Source: Lachnospiraceae bacterium (lineage in GTDB: Bacteria; Bacillota; Clostridia; Lachnospirales; Lachnospiraceae). From it: a DNA stretch of 38,338 nt. Positions 7,719 to 16,233 of this stretch are shown in pieces. The translations under genes were made by a program, and so were the position numbers. Position 1 is the first letter of the stretch. Each line of letters opens with the position of its first letter. The stretch covers positions 1 through 38,338 of the forward strand of contig JAFSHK010000042.1 of assembly GCA_017440375.1 (NCBI GenBank). The letters are read 5' to 3'. Under the pieces are notes generated by a model, which saw nothing but the letters and a program-made list of their open reading frames with translations, ran no database searches and was not told the origin of the DNA.

Positions 7719-7747
7719 GTGACAAATACAGTGAAATGGCTTATGAT
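7719..7747 (+). promoter_or_regulatory. promoter of the beta-mannosidase gene
   Basis: -35 GTGACA (7719-7724), a 17-bp spacer and -10 TATGAT (7742-7747); each box matches 5 of 6 consensus bases. Transcription would start near 7754, immediately before the first palindrome. Confidence 0.75.
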
Positions 7748-7755
7748 TAAGAAAA

Positions 7756-7798
7756 GTTTAGCTAAAAAAACAAAAGTAAGACTAAAAATTAGCTAAAC
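7756..7798 (+). promoter_or_regulatory. paired operator-like palindromes downstream of +1
   Basis: Two copies of a short palindrome: GTTTAGCTAAA (7756-7766) and TTAGCTAAAC (7789-7798). Their AGCT centres are 31 bp apart, about three helical turns. The two also form a 10-bp inverted repeat with each other. Lying just after the transcription start, they fit binding by a repressor of the LacI or a similar class. No regulator gene is in the window to assign. Confidence 0.55.
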
Positions 7799-7840
7799 AG
7801 GGGTTCGTTTTTAAGTAAACAAAAAGAGAGGACTTTATTT

Positions 7841-10372
7841 ATGGAGAGAATGCTTATTAACAAAAACTGGCAGATGAAAATTATCGGTGAGAATGTATAT
7901 GGCATTTCTGATGACTGGATGGATGTCAAAGTACCGGGTTCTGTATATAGTAATCTGCTTGACAAAGGCCTGATGCCGGATCCTTATTATGGAATGAATG
8001 AACTGGATGCGTTGAAGCTGATGGAACAGGATTTTCATTTTCAAACGACAGTTGTATTGACAAAAGAACAATTGGAAATGGATTTTCTATTGCTTCGTTT
8101 TGATGGTATTGATACACTTGCAGATATTTATTTGAATGATGAGTATTTAGGACATTGTGACAATATGCACCGTATTTGGGAGTTCGATATTCTGGAAGCA
8201 GCCAAAGAGGGTGCAAACCAACTGACGATTGTTCTACATTCTCCTACGAAGTTTATTCAACAGGAGAATGAAAAGGTTTATACCGGTGGAGCTCACGAAT
8301 GTATGAAAGGGTTTCCGCATCTTAGAAAAGCACATTGTATGTTTGGCTGGGACTGGGGACCAAGATTGCCTGATGCAGGTATTTTCCGAGATGTTTCGAT
8401 TCTTTGCGGTAAAAAGGCGCGTATTGAGCAGGTTTACATAACACAAAACTGGGGCAATGAATTGTGCATGGATGATGTAGAAGGTACAGATACCAAAACA
8501 TCGGACATAGATTCGGTTACGGTAGTATTTGATGTAACCGCAGAAAGCTTTATGGATTGGAAGGGTGTAGAAGACGGATTGGTTTATAAGACGGCACTTT
8601 ATGACCCGGAAGAAAAACTAATTGCAGTAAAGTCTTCTTTAACAGACGAAGATTGGGATAATATTGTTGTAGAACATCCTCAGAAATGGTGGCCGAATGG
8701 TTACGGCAAACAACCGTTATACACCGTAGAAGTGATTTTGGAGGATGAAGAGGGCAATCAGCTTGATTTCTTTGTCAGACGAATCGGACTTCGTACCATG
8801 ACGGTCAATCAGGATAAAGATGAATGGGGCGAATGTTTTGCACATGAAGTAAATGGTGTGAAGATTTTTGCGATGGGTGCGGACTACATTCCGGAAGATA
8901 ATCTTTTATCCAGAGTAACGAAAGAGCGTACCAGAAAACTGTTAGAAGAAGCAGTAGAGGCAAATCATAACAGTATTCGCGTATGGGGTGGCGGTTATTA
9001 TTTAGACGACTGGTTTTACGATGCTTGCGACGAATTAGGACTTGTGGTTTGGCAGGATTTTATGTTTGCCTGTGCTTCTTATGAACTGGATGATGCGTTT
9101 GAGCGGAATGTTAGTGCAGAAATTCGTGATAATGTCAGAAGAATCCGCCATCATGCCTGCTTGGGGTTGTGGTGTGGCAACAATGAAATGGAAACCCAGA
9201 CTTTGGACAAAGCATGGGAACCGTCTATTAAACAGAAATATGATTATATTAAATTATACGAATACATTATTCCGAAGATTTTGGAAGAAGAAGATCCGGT
9301 GACCTTCTATTGGCCGTCTTCGCCATCCTCAGGCGGAAACTACGATAATCCGTGGGATGAAAACAGAGGTGATACCCATTATTGGGATGTATGGCATGGA
9401 AACAAGCCGTTTACCGAGTACCGGAAATTCTATTTCCGTTATTTGTCCGAATTTGGTTTTCAGTCCTTCCCTTGTTTGAAAACAGTGGAAACCTTTACGG
9501 CACCGGAGGATAGAAATATCTTCTCAAGAGTCATGGAGATGCATCAGAGAAATACAGCGGCCAATGGTAAGATTCTGGATTATTTGTCAGCAACCTATCT
9601 CTATCCGGCAAGCTTTGAGATGTTGTTATATGCATCACAATTATTACAGGCAGATGCAATTCGTTACGGAATTGAACATTTCAGAAGACACAGAGGCAGA
9701 TGTATGGGAACGGTCGTGTGGCAGCTTAATGATATCTGGCCGGTAGCATCCTGGGCCAGCATCGACTATTATGGCAGATGGAAAGCCCTTCATTATGCAG
9801 AGAAAAAAGCGTTTGCACCGGTGATGATTTCTTGTGAAGAAGTCGGTGAACTGAGCGAAAGACCATTCTGTATTGCACAGCCTGTTCCGATTGAAAAATC
9901 TGCCAGACTGCATGTGGCAAATGAAACCATGGAATCGGTTAGCGGTATTGTGAAATGGGGACTTCGAAATCCGGACAGTAGTATTTTGAAATCAGGAGAA
10001 GAAAAAGTAACAGTCCCGGCGCTTGATGGTGTCTGGTTGGAAAAACAGGATTTCTCAGAGTATGATGAATTGGCGGTATACTTTAGCTATTCTTTTAGCG
10101 TGGATGGCAAAGTAGTATCGGAAAATACTTGTTTGTTTACGGCACCGAAGCACTTTGCTTTTGAAAATCCATGCTTGTCCTATCGCAAGGAGGGTAATGA
10201 TATCATTGTATCGGCGGCAGCATATGCCAAAAATATTGAGATTCAGGGAATTGACGGAGATGTAAAATTAACCGATAACTTCTTTGATATGAACGCAGGA
10301 GAGGTGCGGGTTACTATTCTGGAAGGTGACGCAAAGGAATTCTCTCTTAAATCTGTATATGATATTCGATGA
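7841..10372 (+). CDS. GH2 beta-mannosidase
   Basis: 843-residue glycoside hydrolase family 2 enzyme that would release beta-linked mannose from manno-oligosaccharide ends. There is no signal peptide, so it acts on imported sugars in the cytosol. The N-terminal sugar-binding domain has the beta-mannosidase-type VPGSVYSNLLDKGLMPDPYYG. The acid/base is Glu449 in WCGNNEM, and the nucleophile is Glu537 in SEFGFQS. The element FGWDWGPRLPDAGI is also characteristic of beta-mannosidases. The length is normal for the family. A GAGAGG site precedes the ATG. The gene stands alone with its own promoter, two operator-like palindromes and a strong terminator, so it is likely sugar-induced as a single cistron. 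Its importer is not in this window. Confidence 0.92.
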   Translation: MERMLINKNWQMKIIGENVYGISDDWMDVKVPGSVYSNLLDKGLMPDPYYGMNELDALKLMEQDFHFQTTVVLTKEQLEMDFLLLRFDGIDTLADIYLNDEYLGHCDNMHRIWEFDILEAAKEGANQLTIVLHSPTKFIQQENEKVYTGGAHECMKGFPHLRKAHCMFGWDWGPRLPDAGIFRDVSILCGKKARIEQVYITQNWGNELCMDDVEGTDTKTSDIDSVTVVFDVTAESFMDWKGVEDGLVYKTALYDPEEKLIAVKSSLTDEDWDNIVVEHPQKWWPNGYGKQPLYTVEVILEDEEGNQLDFFVRRIGLRTMTVNQDKDEWGECFAHEVNGVKIFAMGADYIPEDNLLSRVTKERTRKLLEEAVEANHNSIRVWGGGYYLDDWFYDACDELGLVVWQDFMFACASYELDDAFERNVSAEIRDNVRRIRHHACLGLWCGNNEMETQTLDKAWEPSIKQKYDYIKLYEYIIPKILEEEDPVTFYWPSSPSSGGNYDNPWDENRGDTHYWDVWHGNKPFTEYRKFYFRYLSEFGFQSFPCLKTVETFTAPEDRNIFSRVMEMHQRNTAANGKILDYLSATYLYPASFEMLLYASQLLQADAIRYGIEHFRRHRGRCMGTVVWQLNDIWPVASWASIDYYGRWKALHYAEKKAFAPVMISCEEVGELSERPFCIAQPVPIEKSARLHVANETMESVSGIVKWGLRNPDSSILKSGEEKVTVPALDGVWLEKQDFSEYDELAVYFSYSFSVDGKVVSENTCLFTAPKHFAFENPCLSYRKEGNDIIVSAAAYAKNIEIQGIDGDVKLTDNFFDMNAGEVRVTILEGDAKEFSLKSVYDIR

Positions 10373-10379
10373 AATAAAA

Positions 10380-10417
10380 GCCCCTGACACGCATTGGTGC
10401 ATGCCAGGGGCCTTTTT
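10380..10417 (+). terminator. terminator after the beta-mannosidase gene
   Basis: GCCCCTG (10380-10386) pairs with CAGGGGC (10405-10411), followed by TTTTT. A second weaker hairpin, GATAAG/CTTATC with TTTT (10425-10446), follows directly, giving tandem stops. Confidence 0.9.
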
Positions 10418-10515
10418 AGGGGAGGATAAGTATTTCCTTATCTTTTGACTATTAACAGTATGACCCGATTTTTTTTAATTATACAATATTATTGTACTAA
10501 TAAGTGAAAAATAAT

Positions 10516-10544
10516 TTTACTTTTTCTATAAAATGTTATATACT
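10516..10544 (+). promoter_or_regulatory. promoter of the SEC-C protein gene
   Basis: -35 TTTACT (10516-10521), a 17-bp spacer and -10 TATACT (10539-10544), about 60 bp before the start. The short leader contains a small AACAAC/GTTGTT hairpin. Confidence 0.65.
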
Positions 10545-10602
10545 AACGAGGTAACAACAAGATATAGTTGTTGGAATACAGGATAAAAGGTGGTATTTTA
10601 AA

Positions 10603-11109
10603 ATGGCATTATTAAAACAGTGGCGTGATATGGCTTATTCTGAAACAGCCAATAAAGGTGATTTACAGAGATTATGGTCTGCATATTTTATGAAAGAAAA
10701 AGATATCTATGCAGAACTTCTGAAAAATCCGGATGAAGTAGTAGAAGGAACGGTAAAAGAATTAGCAGAAAAATACAATATTGATGTTATGACAATGGTA
10801 GGCTTCTTAGATGGTATTAATGACAGCTTGAAGGAAGCAAATCCAATTGAAGAAATGGAAGAAGATACTAAGGTAAATCTTGGTTTTGATAAAGAACTTC
10901 TTTACAAAAATATGGTGGCAGCAGGTGCAGACTGGTTGTACGAGCTGGAAGAGTGGAACGATATTTTTGACGAAGAAACAAGAAAAAATCTTTACAAAGA
11001 GCAGAAGGAGTCTACTACAATTCACAAGGCACCGAAAGTATATCCAAATGATCCTTGCCCATGTGGAAGTGGTAAAAAATACAAAAAATGCTGTGGAAAA
11101 AATGTGTAA
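10603..11109 (+). CDS. SEC-C metal-binding domain protein
   Basis: 168-residue soluble protein. Residues 1-145 are acidic and helical, with no catalytic motif I can name. The C-terminus carries a SEC-C zinc-binding motif, [14 protein letters not shown], like the one at the end of SecA, where it binds zinc and SecB or ribosomes. Stand-alone SEC-C proteins are common and of uncertain role; an adaptor function at the ribosome or translocase is inference. The AGGTGG site is well placed. The 3' end, including the codons for the last cysteines, overlaps the start of the CAP lipoprotein gene by 22 bp in another frame, so translation of the two is likely coupled. Confidence 0.8.
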   Translation: MALLKQWRDMAYSETANKGDLQRLWSAYFMKEKDIYAELLKNPDEVVEGTVKELAEKYNIDVMTMVGFLDGINDSLKEANPIEEMEEDTKVNLGFDKELLYKNMVAAGADWLYELEEWNDIFDEETRKNLYKEQKESTTIHKAPKVYPNDPCPCGSGKKYKKCCGKNV

Positions 11110-11702
11110 AGAATAACTTTATATTTTTGTTGACTGCGCTATTATCTGTTTTGGTTCTTTACGGTTGTGGGAAGGAAGTACAGGTGGAGCAGAAAATATC
11201 CTCAGTTCGTCGTGTCGCGGAAATTGATACGGGAGAAGAGATTTATATTGCGACAACGGCAGATATGGTGTTGTTTGAGCGAAGAACTGTGTCCGGCAAT
11301 ACGATTGAAACTGTTTCCGGCAATAACGTTAAAGCAGACAGTATTCCACAGGATGCGTCTTCTGTATTAGCACGGGTAAATCAAGAGCGGAAAGCAATAG
11401 GACTTCCGGAACTTATCTGGGATAGTGAACTGGCAGTGGCGGCAGAAGTCCGTGCCAAAGAGATTGCAACAGTATTTTCCCATATAAGACCGGATGGAAG
11501 TGATTGGTGGACTGTGAACGAAAAAGTGGTTTATGGTGAAAACCTTGCCAAAGGTTATCATAGTGCGGAAGAGGCTATGAAAGCGTGGATGGCATCGCCG
11601 GAGCACAAAGATAATATATTGTATCCTGGTTTTGCAAAGATAGGAATTGCAGTTTATAAATCGGAAGGACAATGGTATTGGGCACAGGAATTCGGATATT
11701 AA
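11088..11702 (+). CDS. CAP-domain (SCP/PR-1-like) lipoprotein
   Basis: 204-residue exported lipoprotein. A signal peptide ([20 protein letters not shown]) ends in a lipobox with Cys27 (LYGC). A linker containing two TVSGN elements follows. From about residue 88 to the end is a CAP domain of the bacterial YkwD type: [17 protein letters not shown], the His of [17 protein letters not shown], the His of SPEHKDNIL and the terminal WYWAQEFG. Such domains are found on extracellular proteins and their bacterial role is unclear. The ATG lies inside the SEC-C gene with no clear ribosome site of its own, so coupling is likely. Tyr at the -2 position of the lipobox is unusual but tolerated. Confidence 0.85.
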   Translation: MLWKKCVKNNFIFLLTALLSVLVLYGCGKEVQVEQKISSVRRVAEIDTGEEIYIATTADMVLFERRTVSGNTIETVSGNNVKADSIPQDASSVLARVNQERKAIGLPELIWDSELAVAAEVRAKEIATVFSHIRPDGSDWWTVNEKVVYGENLAKGYHSAEEAMKAWMASPEHKDNILYPGFAKIGIAVYKSEGQWYWAQEFGY

Positions 11703-11769
11703 AAAAATTCTTTACTTATTTTACTTTTTGGAATAAAATACGAGTAGAGTAGTTTTGAAAAGAACTGCA

Positions 11770-11775
11770 TATAAT
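11770..11775 (+). promoter_or_regulatory. -10 element for the T-box transcript
   Basis: A consensus TATAAT about 25 bp before the T-box leader begins. I see no good -35 at 17 bp; the transcript would start near 11782. Confidence 0.5.
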
Positions 11776-11800
11776 AAAAGTAGTAAATTGATAAGAAATA

Positions 11801-12036
11801 ACACGTTGATGAGAAGAGTAGGATGTGGAACGTATCAGAGAGAGGTACACTTTGCTGCGAGTACCTTTACCGGAAACATTTGAAAACTAACTCTGAGTGG
11901 CCCCAATCCGGTCCGGTGACTCCGTTATCGTCTAATGAGAGGTTCTGGTAAGTCGTCACAGGCGCGCAGAGCAAGCAGGGTGGAACCGCGTATATACGTC
12001 CCTTACATTGCGATTGCAGTGTGAGGGGCTTTTTTA
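11801..12036 (+). ncRNA. T-box leader, threonine-specific
   Basis: Classic T-box riboswitch controlling the genes that follow by sensing uncharged tRNA-Thr. Stem I opens with GATGAGAAGAGTAGG and contains the AG-rich bulge. The specifier region reads GAAA-ACT-A followed by ACTCTGAG, the same arrangement as in the well-studied glyQS leader, placing the threonine codon ACT at 11886-11888. The conserved T-box sequence GGGTGGAACCGCG is at 11978-11990. The attenuator hairpin at 11998-12029, with a U tract, completes it. Uncharged tRNA-Thr would stabilise the antiterminator and allow transcription of the small membrane protein gene, thrS and probably the GT-C gene. Confidence 0.95.
11998..12036 (+). 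terminator. T-box attenuator terminator
   Basis: A 14-bp stem including G-U pairs (11998-12011 with 12016-12029) and a 4-nt loop, followed by a run of six T. It competes with the antiterminator that includes the T-box sequence. Confidence 0.9.
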
Positions 12037-12061
12037 TTTTATTGGAAAGGAAAGGTAGCCT

Positions 12062-12394
12062 ATGGAAAATTTGGAAACAGTAAAAAAGACTTGGACAGAA
12101 GTGAAAGAAACCTCAGTAGATATGTTGAGAAGCGAGTATTTGGTCACCGGAAAGGAGTGTTTTCTGGCAGGTATCTGTCTGGTACTGATTGGGATGGTAA
12201 TCGGTTTGTTGTGCGCTCCGTATACACATGGGGTCAATGTTACTTTGGGAAGTCACAACGGCTGTAATAACGGAAATAACAGTGCAAATAACAGCAACGG
12301 CGATACAGAAAAATTGGCAGATAAAGTCTGTGAAAAGCATACAGAAGATGATGCTTGCGGATGTAGAAAGAAAAAGAATAGAAAAGCAAAATAA
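12062..12394 (+). CDS. small single-pass membrane protein of unknown function, T-box controlled
   Basis: 110-residue protein encoded between the threonine T-box and thrS. The N-terminal 35 residues are charged and probably cytoplasmic, with one transmembrane helix at about 35-54 (CFLAGICLVLIGMVIGLLCA). It is followed by an Asn/Gly-rich linker (HNGCNNGNNSANNSNGD) and a Cys-containing, Lys-rich tail (DDACGCRKKKNRKAK). AGGAAAGG precedes the ATG. Its position makes it the first gene induced when charged tRNA-Thr runs low. I do not recognise the family. The coding case rests on the good ribosome site, a coherent membrane-protein layout and the leader directly upstream. Confidence 0.7.
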   Translation: MENLETVKKTWTEVKETSVDMLRSEYLVTGKECFLAGICLVLIGMVIGLLCAPYTHGVNVTLGSHNGCNNGNNSANNSNGDTEKLADKVCEKHTEDDACGCRKKKNRKAK

Positions 12395-12446
12395 CTATGA
12401 AAATCTAATAATAAATTAAATAAGAAAAAGATTAGGAGAAAAGAAA

Positions 12447-14411
12447 CTGAAAATTACGTTAAAAGATGGATCAAGCAAAGAATATGCACAGCCAATGAGT
12501 ATTTATGAAATTGCAGCAGACATTTCAGAAGGACTGGCAAGAGCGGCTTGCGCAGGTGAAGTAGATGGTAAGGTAGAAGATTTAAGAACAGTTATTGATA
12601 AAGACTGTGAGCTTAATATTGTAACAGCAAATGATGAAGCAGGTCTTCGTGTAATCAGACATACGGCATCCCATATTCTTGCAGAAGCAGTAAAAAGATT
12701 GTTCCCAAATGCAAAAGTAACAATCGGACCTGCGATTGACGAAGGATTTTATTATGACTTTGATGCAGAACCATTTTCCAGAGAAGATTTGGATAAATTA
12801 GAAGCTGAGATGAAGAAAATCATTAAAGAAGGTCATAAGATTGAACGCTTTACCTTGCCAAGAGCAGAAGCAATTCGTTTGATGGAAGAAAAAGGGGAAC
12901 CTTATAAAGTAGAATTGATTCAGGATTTACCGGAAGATGCGGAGATTTCCTTCTATGATCAGGGTGGCTTCGTAGATTTGTGTGCAGGTCCGCACTTGAT
13001 GAGTACGAAATCTGTGAAGGCATTTAAGCTGATTTCTTCTTCTATGGCATACTGGAGAGGTGATTCTAACAAAGCACAGTTACAGCGTATTTATGGTACT
13101 GCTTTTCAGAAAAAAGAAGATTTAACAGCTTATTTAGATCACTTAGAAGATATCAAGAGACGTGACCATAATAAGCTTGGTCGTGAAATGGAGCTTTTTG
13201 CAACAGTTGATGTTATCGGACAGGGACTCCCGTTGTTATTGCCAAAGGGTACGAAGATGGTAATGAAATTACAGCGTTGGATTGAAGATATCGAAGAAAA
13301 AGAGTGGGGATATGTTCGTACCAAAACTCCCCTTATGGCAAAGAGTGATTTATACAAAATTTCAGGACACTGGGATCATTATCAGGAAGGTATGTTTGTA
13401 CTTGGTGATGAAGAGAAAGATAAAGAAGTATTTGCACTTCGTCCGATGACATGCCCATTCCAGTACTACTGCTACAAGAATACACAGCATTCTTACCGTG
13501 ATTTACCGATTCGTTATGGTGAAACATCTACTTTGTTCAGAAATGAAGATTCTGGTGAAATGCATGGTCTGACAAGAGTTCGTCAGTTTACCATTTCTGA
13601 AGGACATTTGATTGTACGTCCTGATCAGATGGTGGAAGAATTCAAAGGATGTCTTGCATTAGCACAGCACTGTTTACAGACACTTGGTTTAGAAGAGGAT
13701 GTTACTTATCATCTGTCTAAATGGGATCCTGAGAATTCTGAGAAATATATTGGTGAACCGGAAGTATGGGAAGAAACAGAACAGCATATCAGAGACGTAT
13801 TAAATGAATTGAATATTCCTTTTGTAGAAGATGTCGGAGAAGCAGCGTTCTATGGACCAAAAGTAGATATCAATGCAAAGAATGTATATGGTAAAGAAGA
13901 TACAATGATTACTATCCAGTGGGATGCCCTTCTGGCAGAACAGTTCGATATGTATTTCATTGACCAGAATGGTGATAAGGTTCGTCCGTATATCATTCAC
14001 AGAACATCTATCGGATGCTACGAAAGAACACTTGCATGGCTGATTGAAAAGTATGCCGGCAAATTCCCAACATGGTTATGCCCGGAGCAGGTTCGTGTTC
14101 TTCCGATTTCTGAGAAATATGCAGATTATGCAGAAAAAGTTAGAAAAGAACTGGCTAAGAACGGTGTGGATGTAACTGTTGATAATCGTTCTGAAAAGAT
14201 TGGATTCAAGATTCGTGAAGCAAGACTGGATAAGCTTCCTTATATGTTAGTAGTAGGACAGCAGGAGGAAGAAGACGGCACGGTATCTGTAAGAAGCCGT
14301 TTTGCGGGCGATGAAGGTGTGAAACCGTTAGATGATTTCATTGACCAGATTTGCAAGGAAATCAGAACCAAAGAAATCCGTAAAGAAGTGCAGGTTGAGG
14401 AACAGAAATAG
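12447..14411 (+). CDS. thrS: threonyl-tRNA synthetase, apparent CTG start
   Basis: 654-residue class II synthetase charging tRNA-Thr. The N-terminal TGS domain begins at KITLKDGSSKEYAQPM. The editing domain has the zinc-type ligands H72 and H76 (HTASH), C179 and H183 (CAGPH). The catalytic core has Cys336 (MTCPF), motif 2 FRNEDSGEMHGLTRVRQFTISEGH with its zinc His, IIHRTSIG, and motif 3 GCYERTLAWLIE. The anticodon-binding domain starts near PEQVRVLPIS. No ATG, GTG or TTG lies in frame between the upstream stop and codon 17. CTG at 12447 has a well-spaced AGGAGA site (12434-12439) and gives the full TGS domain, while the ATG at 12495 lacks a site and would cut the first beta-strand. Expression is under the threonine T-box. 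Confidence 0.93.
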   Translation: MKITLKDGSSKEYAQPMSIYEIAADISEGLARAACAGEVDGKVEDLRTVIDKDCELNIVTANDEAGLRVIRHTASHILAEAVKRLFPNAKVTIGPAIDEGFYYDFDAEPFSREDLDKLEAEMKKIIKEGHKIERFTLPRAEAIRLMEEKGEPYKVELIQDLPEDAEISFYDQGGFVDLCAGPHLMSTKSVKAFKLISSSMAYWRGDSNKAQLQRIYGTAFQKKEDLTAYLDHLEDIKRRDHNKLGREMELFATVDVIGQGLPLLLPKGTKMVMKLQRWIEDIEEKEWGYVRTKTPLMAKSDLYKISGHWDHYQEGMFVLGDEEKDKEVFALRPMTCPFQYYCYKNTQHSYRDLPIRYGETSTLFRNEDSGEMHGLTRVRQFTISEGHLIVRPDQMVEEFKGCLALAQHCLQTLGLEEDVTYHLSKWDPENSEKYIGEPEVWEETEQHIRDVLNELNIPFVEDVGEAAFYGPKVDINAKNVYGKEDTMITIQWDALLAEQFDMYFIDQNGDKVRPYIIHRTSIGCYERTLAWLIEKYAGKFPTWLCPEQVRVLPISEKYADYAEKVRKELAKNGVDVTVDNRSEKIGFKIREARLDKLPYMLVVGQQEEEDGTVSVRSRFAGDEGVKPLDDFIDQICKEIRTKEIRKEVQVEEQK

Positions 14412-14421
14412 GAAATCAGAT

Positions 14422-16101
14422 ATGAATATAATAAAGAAACATAACGTATCTTATAAAGATATTTTCGGATGGCTGCTTATCGGCATTGCTCTTGTGATGC
14501 TTGGAAACAGCATCCGATTATGCTTCAGCAGAGATATCTGGTATGATGAATTATTCACCATAGGAATGATAGAACATTCTTATGGTGAATTAATTGGTTT
14601 TACGGCAAGAGATGTTCATCCACCATTATATTACTGCATTACAAAATTTATTGTAGACTTATGTAAACTAATATATGCACAGGCAGATGGTATTATGATA
14701 GCGAAAGTAGTATCAATTATGCCATATTTCCTGTTGCTTATCTATGTACTTACCTTTCTGCGAAAAAGGTTCGGTATGCTTGTAAGTGGAGTGTTCTTCT
14801 TCTGTATTATCGGAATGCCACAGATGAGCGCATATATGGTAGAAGTAAGGATGTACAGTTGGGCATTGTTTTTTGTGACAGCAGCATTTCTGCATGCTTA
14901 TGAGATTGTTCTGGCATATCATGAGGAAATACCAAATGTGCAGGCTCATTGGATTGCATTGGTACTATATGGATTGGCAGCGGCATATACGCAATATTTT
15001 GCCTGTGTGGCAATTGTTATGGTTTATTTATATGTACTTGCATATTTTGCTATTTGCTACATAGCAAAAAAGAAGAATCAAGCAAAAAGAAATCTGCGGA
15101 ATTGGTGTGTGTGTGTGGCAGCTTGTATGATTGGATATATACCGTGGTTGTTTGCATTGGTTTCTCAGATTACAACAGTACGTGAAAATTACTGGATTTT
15201 ACCGCTTACATGGCGTAATCTCGGCGGTTGTGTGAAATTTCTCATGAAGCCTTCTTTTTCGTCAGAAGGTTTGAATGTGATACTGGCGGTGCTTCTTTTC
15301 TTATTATATGTGGGTGTGTTTGGCGCTTTTGCACTGCGTATCCGGAAGAAATGGAAACAGAGTGAAACGGAAGGGAAAGTGCCTAAGCAGCAAAGGAATG
15401 AAAAGTGTGATGAAACAGAAACGGTAAGAAAATTCTGGTGTGCCGTTGCGGGATGTATGGTGCTTTGTGGTTTGGTGACTTTTGGATTTATTGCATCTAT
15501 TGTTGTCCGACCAATCTTCGTGTACCGTTATATGATTCCGGCACTTGGCTGTTTCTGGCTTGGTTTTGCAATTTGCCTGGATGCGCTGACAAATACTGCT
15601 TGGCAGATGCCGGTACAGAAGGAAGAACAGCAGATAAATATTGGTAAATTATGGAAAATGGTGCAAATTTGCATAGTGCTTTTCATTGCAGTTGTCGGTA
15701 TTCGTAATTATCGAGCTTTTATGGGCGAAGAAGAATACAAAATTGTTTTAATGGAAGATACGGAAAAAGCGTTGGAAGAAATTTCAGAACAAGATATTGT
15801 TATTTATAATTTTGACCAATTACAGGCGGTTGCTGGATATTATGTAAACTGCGAAAACTATTTGTGGTGCGACACACCGGAAACTTTGATTGTAGATATG
15901 TTTGGCGAAAAGGGCAGTATAGAAACTACTGAACCAATGAAACAGTGGCTTGATGAAGGCAGAACAGTCTGGTTTTTAGGAAGCTTTAACAGCCGGGAAG
16001 AAATCTGTGAGCAATGGGCAACAGAAGGCATTATTACGGAAGAAAACGGTAGTTATATGCTGGAAAGATATTGGTTTAATATTTATCAAGTTTCAAAATA
16101 A
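14422..16101 (+). CDS. GT-C fold membrane glycosyltransferase-like protein
   Basis: 559-residue polytopic membrane protein with about 10-12 hydrophobic segments. After the first helix (about 15-34) comes the acidic pair Asp42-Glu43 (IWYDELFT), and shortly after that DVHPPLYY. This combination is typical of GT-C lipid-phosphosugar-dependent glycosyltransferases (PMT/ArnT/GT39-GT83-like). The last 120 residues form a soluble extracytoplasmic domain. It may glycosylate a surface protein or polymer using a polyprenyl-linked donor; acceptor and donor are unknown. The start at 14422 follows an AGGA site; a longer in-frame start would lie inside thrS. It begins 10 bp after thrS, so it is probably on the T-box transcript. 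Confidence 0.7.
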   Translation: MNIIKKHNVSYKDIFGWLLIGIALVMLGNSIRLCFSRDIWYDELFTIGMIEHSYGELIGFTARDVHPPLYYCITKFIVDLCKLIYAQADGIMIAKVVSIMPYFLLLIYVLTFLRKRFGMLVSGVFFFCIIGMPQMSAYMVEVRMYSWALFFVTAAFLHAYEIVLAYHEEIPNVQAHWIALVLYGLAAAYTQYFACVAIVMVYLYVLAYFAICYIAKKKNQAKRNLRNWCVCVAACMIGYIPWLFALVSQITTVRENYWILPLTWRNLGGCVKFLMKPSFSSEGLNVILAVLLFLLYVGVFGAFALRIRKKWKQSETEGKVPKQQRNEKCDETETVRKFWCAVAGCMVLCGLVTFGFIASIVVRPIFVYRYMIPALGCFWLGFAICLDALTNTAWQMPVQKEEQQINIGKLWKMVQICIVLFIAVVGIRNYRAFMGEEEYKIVLMEDTEKALEEISEQDIVIYNFDQLQAVAGYYVNCENYLWCDTPETLIVDMFGEKGSIETTEPMKQWLDEGRTVWFLGSFNSREEICEQWATEGIITEENGSYMLERYWFNIYQVSK

Positions 16102-16130
16102 AAACAGCATATTTTTATAGAAGCAGGGCA

Positions 16131-16175
16131 ATAATAACCTATAATAACGTATTATAATACGTGTATTACAATGCG
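16131..16175 (+). promoter_or_regulatory. dense palindrome/repeat cluster upstream of the DUF1540 gene
   Basis: A perfect 16-bp palindrome ACGTATTATAATACGT (16147-16162) overlaps a second inverted repeat, TATAATA (16140-16146)/TATTATA (16150-16156). ATAATAAC is directly repeated at 16131 and 16141. A diverged copy ATTACAATGCG (16165-16175) lies 14 bp after ATTATAATACG (16151-16161). TATAAT-like -10 boxes occur inside, without a good -35. This looks like a multi-site operator of an unidentified regulator. Confidence 0.5.
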
Positions 16176-16233
16176 TTATGAATTTTTGCATTAGTAAATG
16201 ACAACAAAAAGGTAAGGGAAGCAGGAGGTTATT

